DNA from: Dacryopinax spathularia
Taxonomy: Eukaryota > Basidiomycota > Dacrymycetes > Dacrymycetales > Dacrymycetaceae
NCBI GenBank assembly: GCA_037974965.1
Contig: JBBPFI010000001.1
Location: 2,728,001-2,792,000 of the forward strand
Reading direction: 5' to 3'
DNA: 64,000 nucleotides
The notes below the pieces were generated by a model. That model was not told the origin of the DNA and did not search any database. It was given only the letters and a program-made list of their open reading frames with translations. Every line of letters begins with the position of its first letter. Positions within the stretch are counted from its first letter, which is position 1. Both the position numbers and the translations under genes were made by a program. Below are positions 34,397 to 44,280 of the stretch, in pieces.

Positions 34397-36008
34397 TCAC
34401 TGCCGAGCTGTGACCCGCTGAGCAATCTCTCTGCCCGCCTTGCGCCCGAATACTGCGCCTGCGGTCAACCTATGAAGATCTTTAATTCATTACACTTGCT
34501 CGATGGACGGAAAGCACTCACCCGCTACCACCAGGATAATTCTCGAAAAACAACCCCCCCACCATCTCTCCCGTACAGTACAACCCCTCCACCTTCGCCC
34601 CACTCTCATTAATGACCCCGGCACTCTCCGGATCGATCTTCAGCCCGCCAAAAGTGAACGTGATCCCACAAGAAACCTTCACAGCGACAAACGTCGGCCT
34701 ATCTATCGTTTGCGCCCAGTTCGTCTTAGGCGGCTCTACTCCACCGGTCTCCGACTGGGTTGAAAGACCATCTTTGATAGCGGGGTTGAACTGAATGTGC
34801 TGGTTCTTCACGTTATTCCTGATCGCGGTATTGTACTCCTCGATAGTCCGCAAGAATGCCGCTCGGTCATGCAAGCCATCTTCGACAAGCTTGTCCGCCA
34901 GATCTTCGAGGGAGGAAGCACGGATCTTGCGCACCACGTCGTCGGCGTACTCCTCCTTCCGCAGTAGGGGGACGACCTTATCATCATATATCTGCCAAGC
35001 CACTCCTCCCGGTTGTTCAAGGATCTTCTTCCCAAACCGAGCATACGTGTAATTCCGCATATCTTCGCCTTCGTCCACAAACCGTTTCCCCTCAGCATTG
35101 ACCATCACCCCGAGCGGATAACCGGATTTCGTGAATTGGTTCGAGAGCGCTTGGTCGCCCGTGTCCTTGGGAGCGTTAGCGTCCCAGCACGTGCTGTGGC
35201 ACCCGGCCCAGTCGCCGTAGTGCGCTGCGTTGACTGCTGATGCGAGAGCGAAGCCGTCGCCTTGGTTGTACGGCGTACCACGGACGTGCGCTTCTGTCCA
35301 TTGAGGGCCAAGGTACTTGGCTCGGAGTTGCGGGTTCGCCTCGAACCCTCCTGCAGCGAGGACTACGCCGCCCTTCGCGGGGATGGGGGTCTCTTGGCCA
35401 TTTCTCTTGATGACCACACCCCTGACTGCGCCATCTTCGACGATTAGCCGTACGGCCGGACTGTCGAACCATACTTCGACGCCTTCTTCCTTCGCTTTCC
35501 GTCGATGATCTTCAATCAGGCCTTTTCCACCGTCTGCAGTGCTGAGATGCACGCCACCCCAAAATCGTTGTCTTCCATTGACCTCATACGCCTGCCGATG
35601 GAAAGAGAGCATAAACCGTACTCCGACGTACTTCTTCAGCCAGTCGATCGCCTCCCTTGAGTTGTCGACGAGCGTCTTGACCATAACCGGATCCGAAAGA
35701 CCATGCCCCAGCCGCATAATATCGCCCGTGTAGTTCTCGGCAGTATAAGGATCCAAGTCGATCTTGTCCCTCAGAGCGTCCGGTACGTTGTTCACGATCG
35801 GGAGAAGGTCTTGCAGGCCACCATGGACGGTCCGCATTGCGCCGGCGGTGAAGTAGCCGTTCCCGCCTGCCCAGGCTTCGGGACATTTGTCGACGATGAG
35901 GACGCGAGTGCAGCCGTGTTCAATGGCAGAGTGCGCGGCGGAGAAGCCGGCGTTGCCGCTGCCTACGACGATGCAGTCGTAGATCAAGGTACGGGCAGGT
36001 TCAGTCAT
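34397..36008 (-). CDS. FAD-dependent reductase/dehydrogenase (FAD_binding_2, fumarate reductase-like)
   Basis: Soluble flavoprotein of the fumarate reductase/succinate dehydrogenase/3-ketosteroid dehydrogenase superfamily; it is closest in feel to tricarballylate dehydrogenase-like proteins. Exons 36008-34522 and 34469-34397 give 519 residues. The N-terminal dinucleotide fold is CIVVGSGNAGFSAAHSA with a downstream acidic residue in VLIVDK. Later landmarks are GGNGYFTAGAMR, the conserved VVLAAGGFEANPQL, GDGFALASAVNA, SCGITFTFGGLKID and the C-terminal FAD motif GLYCTGEMVGGLFFENYPGGSGLTAGAVFGRKAG. The single 52-nt intron lies within that last motif and its removal restores it. ATG 36008 is used; the frame extends upstream but without an ATG. 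Substrate unknown. It could be a horizontally acquired enzyme, as this group is common in bacteria, but codon use looks native. Confidence 0.85.
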
Positions 36009-36922
36009 TGCGTCATGCGAAATAGCAAACCGGCTGTCTTCGCCCCAGGTGTCACAGCTTATAACCCGAAGATCGGCAGCAGTGACTGACTCGAGCCAGG
36101 CCTGCTCAGGTAGAGACACGTGATCAGTTTAGCAGCTTCGTCGTGATCCTTGAATCAGAAGGACAGGCAACGAAGGTGAGTCAAGCAAGACCTGAGGCGT
36201 GCGGTTGGTTGGCGCCTAGAGCCTCAGTCGGCCGATCAAGGTGCTCCCGGTGAATGGGGTTCGGCCCGAAGGACCCGACTAGATTTCATCGGATATCCGC
36301 TTTCCACAAGCCGCCCAGAGCTCTCAAGAATGCATTACTATGGGCTTTGTGTGCTGAAAGCTACCGGCTTATATACCAAAAAAAAAATCAGTGCGAGAAT
36401 ATTGTTGAGTGCCAAAGGAGTTCGGTGTTGATGAATAATCTTGCCCGATAGGGTTCGAGCCCGGCTCGGCGTAGAGTTCTTCCGTTCTCACCCCGCATTC
36501 CGCATTGGCTGAGAAGGCGATGCTTCTGTTGCACCGCGCTGCCACGAAGTTCAAAGCGAAACAAGCGCTCATGCAAAAGCGATGATCGAAAACGGCGACG
36601 ACCCATTCTATACGACTCCTCGAAGGACAGCAGTGGCCGAATGGCCAGTCTGTCTGGGGCTGAAACGCGGTCAATCGATGGTTCACCTCCTGGAATCGTG
36701 TGCTGGTTGAACGAGATTCCGCATCGCCGCTTCACGCAGCCAAGTGGAAGAGACAACGATGCGTGCTCATCTGCTGCGACGCGGTCTCCTCGGCTGGGCG
36801 ATGGCACCACCTGGGCAGCGTGGACCAGCCTGTGTGGTCTTCCTTAATATTCCTGGCTGGCTGGGTCAGTCAGACTCTTACCTCAAGATCTTCCCCAATC
36901 CAGCGAGTTCATTGCTATCTCC
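36009..36922. other. Divergent intergenic region
   Basis: Separates the minus-strand FAD reductase from the first gene of the tail-sharing cluster. A TATATACC followed by a run of A lies at about 36370-36388. No gene supported. Confidence 0.45.
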
Positions 36923-38783
36923 ATGGCTACTAGTAGTACGGCCGCGACTTTACCCTTCAACTTGACGTTAGGAGAGGAGAGCGGGACATGGATGTGAGCA
37001 TCTTTGCTATGTCGTTGATCAGATGTTCAGTACTGATTGCCTGTCTCAGGTACACCCCGCTACGAGATGGGAATGTCACCCAGGTAGCTAGATCGCGATC
37101 AGAAGTTGTTCGCAGCGCTCACGATCGATTGTTAGGGCTGGAACTCGTCATACACCGGAAGCACTGTCTGGTCGGGTGGAGCTGGGATCGGTCAACCGTT
37201 CAGGAGGACGCAGAGGGATGAGGCTGGACTTTGGTTGAACTTCGAAGGTATGCCTCCTTCCACCCTCTCCTCGTCTCCCACTGATAGGTGCCCTTAGGAA
37301 CCGCCCTATATCTCTGCGTTAGCACCTTAAACGGCGCAGGATACAACTTCTCCGTCGATGGTCAAGCCTTCCACAAACTAGCGCCCGCGTCAGACCCAGC
37401 TTGCTCCGCATTCCTACACGATCCAAACCACGGCCCGCAAACGCTGCTCGTGGCCGACGGACTCCCGTACGGCACGCACACCGCGAAACTAAACGCAACC
37501 ATTCCGAACTCCCAATCTCTATTTGAATTCTACGGCGGCGTTGTTAGTCTCGGCGCGAAGGCTCCCGCCGATGCATCCATCGCTTCTACCCCCGTGACGA
37601 TCGACGATCGCGACTCCCGGTGGTCATACCAACCCAAAGACGCATGGTTCCAGGACGGCTCTCCTCAGAACGTGAATGGCACGCATACATACACGTGCGA
37701 GTACAGTCAGGACGCATCCGCTTCATTCACGTTCAATGGTGCGCCCTTCCCCACTTTTCAAAGTCCAGCACTGATCTGATCGGGACAGGCACCTCCGTCG
37801 TCCAAGTGATCGGCATCGAAGCGCAGAACACATTTGGCTATACGGTGCAGTTGACGAACCACAATACCGGCGCATACAACGCCTCGAACGACTGGTGGAC
37901 CGAGGGACAGACGATGTACTTCGCCGACAACCTTGATCCGTCCAGCTCTTACACCATCACCATCTCAAACTTCAACCCTAATCAGCCGAATGTCCCTCCG
38001 GGGACACAGAGCTGTTTCAATCTCGATGCCCTTCTGCTGTACCAGCCCGTATCAGCGGCGTCGTGAGTCCGTATCTCATACTGATTGAGTGTCAATCTAA
38101 AACTAGAGTCCAGATCATCGTCCTCCACCTCCGTAAATCCTGCGTCGACAGGTGCAGCTACAAGCAGCGCGTCTTCAGCCGTTGGCGCCGATTCCCACAG
38201 CGGGAGCAGTAGCAGCTCAAGTAGCGGCTTGTCTGGCGGCGCGATTGCCGGCATTGTTCTTGGCGTGGCCGGGCTAGTGGCTATCATCGCTGCCCTGTTC
38301 CTGATTCTTTGGCATCGCCGGCAACAGGCACTGAGAAAGGGTATCCAAGGCGTTGACCTGAATGAGGCTGGGAGCGACTTCCATGCGCCGTCGATGCACG
38401 CAATAGGCGGGCTGGTACATCCTACTGGACCCGAGCCCACGCCTTATGTAATACCTCCTCCCGCTGCCCCAGAGCGTACTCAGTCAACGTCGACCTCCTC
38501 AAATGGACCGTATAGAAACGAGAAGAGCGCAAGACAATTGAGCCACGCTCCCTCTTCATCGGCGAGCTACCTCCTCCCACGGTCGCCAGGCCAGGCCAGC
38601 AGTTCCAATGGCGGCGCTTCATCGCCGACCGCTTCGACAACAAGACTGTCGACGGTAACTTCGGAGATGCTCCAGTCGGCTGCCACGGTCGATCTGGTTA
38701 CGGCGCTCAATGCGAGGCTGCGGAGTGAGCAGCAGGCCGACATTGCTGAAGAGCCACCGATGTATGGTGAGCACGGACCATAG
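36923..38783 (+). CDS. Cluster gene A: single-pass membrane protein with two beta-sandwich-like ectodomains and PPxY tail
   Basis: Unknown function. Six exons (36923-36993, 37050-37083, 37136-37247, 37298-37738, 37789-38062, 38114-38783) give 533 residues. Order: LTLGEESGTW start, first beta-rich domain (LNFEGTALYLCVS, FSVDGQAFHK, ADGLPYGTHTAKLNAT), second domain from IDDRDSRWSYQP to FNLDALLLYQP, Ser-rich stalk, one helix at about 352-375 (GGAIAGIVLGVAGLVAIIAA) with basic HRRQQALRK after it, and a cytoplasmic tail of about 155 residues. The tail contains GPEPTPYVIPP and ends SAATVDLVTALNARLRSE...EEPPMYGEHGP. Many N-x-S/T sites lie before the helix, consistent with an outside N-terminus, yet no signal peptide is visible. 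It is the most diverged of the three paralogues and lacks one intron present in B and C. Role in surface recognition is inference. Confidence 0.75.
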
Positions 38784-39459
38784 CGGAAATGTACTCCGGG
38801 CACCCAGGACTCAGTATTCACGGTCTATTATTATGCTTATGTATTGTATCTTGCTTTGATCATCTACATCAGTAGAAGTTGGCTTATCGCCGGGCATCTT
38901 CCCGTGCATCACTCCCTGAGACGGCGCGTCAACCTGACCGCGATGTCGCGCGACTTGAAACTGCATCCATTCCCGATCGGCGAAGTTCCAACTGCCTCGT
39001 TTTGTTCCAATCCGGATATGGCGTGCTGCGCGGTTTACAGTGCCCTTGAACTAGCGGTCAGACGATGTGGTTGCTAGGCAATTGTCGTGACAGATCATTG
39101 TCAGCCTGGAATGAGGCTGTCCGCTGATCCGTGTGCCGCGGTCCCGCCATGCTATGCGGAGGCGCGTCCCCATGGTTGATCCCTGTTCCTCCGCCTGGCG
39201 ACCCTGCAGTTCCTCGAGCCCCTCCTTCTGGCCGACCACTGCAGAGGGAAGCGGTCGTATTTGGAAGCGGTGATGGGCCAAGCCCGATTCCTATTAATCA
39301 ACCTATCAGCGACGATGTGTAGCGTCCTTCTCCGAACCGTGCATGGGGCAGGGCAAATCGGGCTGTGCCTCCCCTCGAGGTGACAGTCTGCTCCCCCTCT
39401 TGACCTGCTTGTCCGTCAATCACTCTGCGCTGGTTATCGCACCTTTGCTCGTTGCCATC
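38784..39459. other. Intergenic region within the cluster
   Basis: Spacer between genes A and B, holding the B promoter. An in-frame ATG at 39343 would extend gene B by 39 codons, including a hydrophobic run (LLPLL..., ALVIAPLLVAIM). Confidence 0.45.
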
Positions 39460-41263
39460 ATGTCCATCCAGCCCTACAACATCACGTTGGGCGAGGAAAG
39501 CCCAACTTTCCAGTAGGGCTATCCCACCTTACGAGCAAGCTTGATACTTACTTTTCTAGGTATACGCCTCTCCGAGATGGGCCGCTTACCATGGTGAGTA
39601 ATCATCTCGATAGGCCGTGTCTCACAGCTGAACATACGGACAGGGTTGGAATTCTTCCTACAGCCAAACCTCCGTGTGGTGGCAAAATGAGGGCAGCATG
39701 GGCGTCGGTACCGCATTTCGGAGAACGGAACTTAACAATGCGGGTTTCTCGCTGGATTTCGAAGGCAAGTATGCTGTATCTTCCGCCTCTTGCTACGTCT
39801 CACTGTGGATCCAAGGAATCGCATTATACCTATGCCTCACTGCCAACAATCAAGCTGGATATATCGTGACTGTTGACGGAAATGCCGTGACAAAAACAGC
39901 TTCTTCCAGCGATTCTGCTTGTTCCTCCTTTCCGGGAGCGGAAATTTTAGCTGTAGCCGACGGACTTGACTACGGCAAGCACACGGCGACATTAAACGCT
40001 ACCCTGACGGGGACTGGTCAAAGCCTCGACTTCTACGGGGGCGTCGTTACGCTGAGCGCTGGTCCGGCCGGGTGTGTCCTCATGTCGCTGTGCGAGGCTC
40101 GCTTGGACTGATTTGTGACCTGTTACTGTAGGACCAACGTATCAGGTCCGGTGTGGGTGGACGACCGCAGTACTCGGTGGGTGTATGAGCCCTGGCCGTG
40201 GGTGCAGGGCTCTGCCACAGGAGAGTACAACAACACGCATTCGTATGCCTGCAACTATTTTTCCGGGATTACCGCTACAATCACTTTCACTGGTTCGTCC
40301 TCCAGTCATCCCTACCCCAGCCGCTCTCTAATGCATGAACCAGGCTCTTCTATTGTGCAACTTATCGGATCACCTTCTTCGAATTCATACAGTTATACGG
40401 TCGAGTTGGACAACGTCGCGAGCTTCTACAACGCATCAAATTTCTGGTGGGCGGATAACCAGACATTGTTCTTTGCTGGAGGATTGGACCCGACACAGAC
40501 ACATACGCTGTCTCTTGTTGACTTTGATGCAAATCTGCCGCATGGACCGCCAGGCGTGAATACAAGCGGTCTATACTGCATCAACTTGGATGCTGTGGCC
40601 TTCGTCCAAGTGGCTATGCCTGGGAGGTAAAGTGTTTCGTTTTCAACCCTGCCTTGTTTATCTCACGCCATCTCAAGTTCTAACACGTCTGGAACGACAG
40701 CCGCATCAGGCGCTGGAGCGAGCCAGACGAGTGGGTCCGACACAAACGGAAATACATCTGCGGGCGGTGGCAGTCTCTCGGGCGGTGCCATAGCAGGCAT
40801 CGTGATTGGTGTTGTGGCTGTCCTGGCACTGGCAGCGGTCATCTTCTTCCTTCTAAGAAGATTGAGGAGACGCGCACACATCCAAGAGACGGGCGGACAT
40901 GCCGTCTTCAGCCAGTCCTTCCGCGGCATGACGCCACATCCACCGGAACCTACGCCGTTCATCTCGCCCATCCAACCAACCTCCGCCTTCACATCCACGG
41001 CGCCTGTTTCCACTCCGGGCGCTGCGACGGCATCCTCCGTACACCGGGATGGCAAAGGTACAAGGAGCAATACCGGGTTTTCAGGTGTGAGGCCCACCCA
41101 AGGCCCGACTTCAGAGGGAGGGACAACATCGAGCACGAACGACCCTAATATGGCACATGAGATCTTGCAGAATGCACCGACGGTCGACCTTGTGACAATC
41201 CTGAATCAGAGGCTGAGGCGGGAGCAAGCGGATAATGTGGAAGAGCCGCCGCAGTACGACTGA
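39460..41263 (+). CDS. Cluster gene B: single-pass membrane protein with two beta-sandwich-like ectodomains and PPxY tail
   Basis: Paralogue of genes A and C, function unknown. Seven exons (39460-39512, 39560-39593, 39644-39764, 39816-40071, 40132-40292, 40344-40626, 40678-41263) give 497 residues. Domain 1 runs from YNITLGEESPTFQYTPLRDG to LDFYGGVVTLS, domain 2 from WVDDRSTRWVYEPWPW to INLDAVAFVQV. A Ser/Thr/Gly-rich stalk leads to one helix at about 340-360 (AIAGIVIGVVAVLALAAVIFF) and a basic stop (RRLRRR). The tail carries PPEPTPFISPIQP and ends with the shared block NAPTVDLVTILNQRLRREQ, ADNVEEPPQYD. Intron 39765-39815 would use a GCAAGT donor; it aligns exactly with GT introns in A and C, though it is a multiple of three and could be retained. 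The start could be ATG 39343, which would add a hydrophobic N-terminus. Confidence 0.78.
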
Positions 41264-41725
41264 GCATACGCGATGGAGAAGTTCTTTTTGACGAGGTGGG
41301 CTTAACGCTTGGGATCTACCATCCTATGCTGCTGATATTCTCTCCTCGCTTCCCTTGAGTGTTGTAATGTATACTATTCCGAAAGAAGGAAGTGTCCGCA
41401 TTGGCGGGTCATTGGGTCACCCTGTCATCACGTGCTTCAGACGCGTCGTCGACGATTGTGCTGTCCGCGCGGCGGATGATGAAACCTATACATGTCACTT
41501 GAGGATTCCCCTCGGACACTACTTCTTCCTGCTGAAGATCGGACATCACCGTTCCTGATGCAGAGCGTCAAACAGAAGTGCTTGCGACTATGAACACTGC
41601 AGGTTCTCAAGGACTGGGCCCGAGAGGCCCTACCGTCATCTATACCGAACAGAGGAGGGACGGCAGTCGGTTGTCGTCTTGTTCACCCTCTTCCACTGGA
41701 GAAGTCTGATGATTGTCTTGCGCTC
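41264..41725. other. Intergenic region within the cluster
   Basis: 462-bp spacer between genes B and C, no gene seen. Confidence 0.5.
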
Positions 41726-43630
41726 ATGTCCACCATACCGTACAACATTACTTTGGGCGAGGAAAGCCCTGTGTTCCAGTGAGGTCATCCTATATCGCCC
41801 TTGGTTCGAACTCACGTAGTCTGCAGGTACGCGCCCGTCCGAGATGGACCGGCAACTGAGGTTGGGCCAGACTTTCGAAGGCATAAGTCGAGTGGCTGAA
41901 GCTAGGACAGGGTTGGAATTCATCCTATAGTCAGAGTACCATTTGGTTTGGAAACGAAGGGACCACCGGTCTTGGAACGGCGTTTCGGAGAACTGAACTC
42001 AACAACGCGGGCTTTCTTCTTGACTTCCAAGGTGCGCAACTTCCCCCATAGTTCGTCCCTTGTCAGGGCTCATGTAGACCCCAGGAACGGCTCTTTACCT
42101 CTGTTTAAGCGTGAACAACGAGGCGGGATATACCGTAACCGTGGACGGTAACGTGGTGACGAGAACTGCTCCCGGCACTGATCCAGCATGTGCCCCCTTC
42201 TCCGGCGCGAGCATACTGGCCATCGCTGATGGCCTCGCCTACGACACTCATACTGCCATACTGAATGTCACGATTAGTGGGGATGGTCAGAGCCTTGATT
42301 TCTATGGCGGGATAGTGACACTCAGTGGTGGGCCGTTTGGGTGAGTGTGTTCTCGTCTGAGCTCTCCTGTGCCGGGCTCATCGAGACTCGCCAGAGCCGC
42401 CTTGTCCTCTCCACTATGGATAGACGATCGCAGCACCCAATGGGTGTATGCTCCAGGACCTTGGTGGGAGCAAGGCAATGCTCCAGGAGACTACAACGGT
42501 ACTCATTCATATTCTTGCAACTACCAGCCTGGCTGGACGGCTTCTATCACATTCAGTGGTTTGTGCAAGAAATATGCCAGAGTTGACAAAATCTGAAACA
42601 TGATCTTTCTCAGGCATTTCGGTCGTCCAACTTATTGGCGCGCCTTCGTCAAACACATTCAGCTATACCGTGCAGCTCAATACGCTGGAGAAGGTGTACG
42701 ATGGGACGAACTTCTGGTGGGCTAAGCAACAGATCCTCTTCTTTGCGGGTGGTTTGGATCCCACTCAGAGTTATACGCTGGCCCTGACAGATTATGATGC
42801 CAACCTACCCAATGGACCTGCAGGGCCAAATGTTGGCAGATCCTGGTGCGTCAACCTTGACGTCGTCGTCCTACTTCCGGTGACCCTACCTTCCACGTAA
42901 GCGCCCACTTTCCGTACAGCCGCGTGCACGACATTGAACTGTAATATGTAGCTCCTCCATTGCTGCTAGCAGCTTTGCAGAGGCACCGGGACCAAGCGTC
43001 AGCAAGCCGAGCGTCAGGCAGTCGAGCAAACCCCAGTTAAACACAAGCAAGTCGACCGTAAGCAATTCAGCTGTGAGCCAGTCAAGTCTGGTTGCACCGA
43101 CCGAGACTGTCGTGGCTAGCCCTGGCCTGTCTCCCGGGCCAACGATCGGCATTGTTATCGGCGCCGTAGCTTTTTCGGTTCTCGCAGTATTGTTGTTCTT
43201 AATGCTCAGGGTACGGCGGAAGAAACCCATTCGCATTCAAACGCGCTGTCGCACCACCTTTGGCCAAGTCTCCCTGGACCTGTCACCTACCTCGACAACG
43301 CGTATAACGTACATTCCACCCGTTCAACCAGCCTTTTCGGTGGTCTCCGATATACCTGCATCCACCGCTGGAATGGCTGCAGGCTCCCTCGATCGTGCGG
43401 AGGGAAGGTCCGCAGCTGCAAGAATAAACGGGTTCGAAGCTGCAAGATGCTCTGAAAGGCCACTGTCGGCGCGTGGCCTAGCATTGAGAACGAATGATAC
43501 TACCGCGGCGCCAGACAGCCTGCAAACTGCACCCACCGTTGACCCGGTCGCCATATTGAATGACGGATTGAGACGAGAGCGAGTTGATAACGTAGAGGAA
43601 CCACCAATGTACGCCGATGCATATCCTTGA
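41726..43630 (+). CDS. Cluster gene C: single-pass membrane protein with two beta-sandwich-like ectodomains and PPxY tail
   Basis: Paralogue of gene B with nearly identical exon sizes. Seven exons (41726-41778, 41827-41860, 41911-42031, 42085-42340, 42395-42558, 42614-42896, 42952-43630) give 529 residues; the first four and the sixth exon are the same length as in B. Domain 1 starts YNITLGEESPVFQYAPVRDG and contains LDFQGTALYLCLS and VTVDGNVVTRTAPG; domain 2 starts LWIDDRSTQWVYAPGPWW and ends CVNLDVVVLLPV. The stalk is longer and rich in Ser, Lys and Gln (QSSKPQLNTSKSTVSNS). The helix is at about 366-387 (IGIVIGAVAFSVLAVLLFLML), followed by RVRRKK. The tail box is weaker (RITYIPPVQP) and the C-terminal block diverged: TAPTVDPVAILNDGLRRERV, DNVEEPPMYADAYP. 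PPxY is kept. No signal peptide is visible upstream of the ATG. Confidence 0.78.
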
Positions 43631-44280
43631 TGGGAGGATGACTACCGGTGAACAGGGATTTCGCATCCTCCGGTATGCAGAATTTTGCTTTCCACTTCAA
43701 GTCCGCTTTCCCCTTGTTTCGTTAAGATGGGTTTGTGAGAAATATGCATGGAATGCTGCCCACATTGGTTGGCGATCATGTGTGACAACTTGACAAGACG
43801 TATACATATCTGGCGGAAGTGACGATGCTGGCGAGACAGACGCGATTCCTGGACGTGAGGCGATCACGTGCCGAAAGTGGGTGTGGCGCTTAAATACAGA
43901 TTGCCATCATCACCACAAACTGCTTCGCTGTCGAACCTTACCTCGTCAAGAAATTTGATTCATATCGGGCGAAATTTGCATGACAGACCTATGCCTCTCT
44001 ATCAACATTGACAAGAACTGGCGCCGGTTCCCAATGGGCTCACGAACGGATTTGGAGCCATTAGTATGGATAATCCCTGTTGCAATCACTGCTTCGATGA
44101 TCAACTCGTCACTCTTCTCCTCTCTTCTCCGCCTTCTCTCTAGAGCTTCTATGGCACCGCTCTCATCATTTCGGATTAGTATGGTCGACGGCGCATTGCG
44201 GATAGGCCTGAAGAGTTGTCGTACCTCGGACTGCTCAGAGGACGCAGACCACTCCCCCCCTCCCGCTCACTGCTCGACAG
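43631..44280. other. Intergenic region, promoter of glutaminase gene D
   Basis: 650 bp. CTTAAATACAG at about 43889 is a TATA-like candidate. A plus-strand open frame overlapping the region is not conserved with any family I know. Confidence 0.45.

Noticed and set aside
36440-36475. tRNA-like GGTTCGAGCCC sequence
   Set aside because: The stem flanking the TTCGA does not pair, and no acceptor or anticodon arm is found at the right distance.
39131-39322. Pro-rich frame ending GSGDGPSPIPINQPISDDV between genes A and B, resembling a tail remnant
   Set aside because: The likeness to the PEPTPFI box is too weak, and no stalk, helix or PPxY accompanies it.
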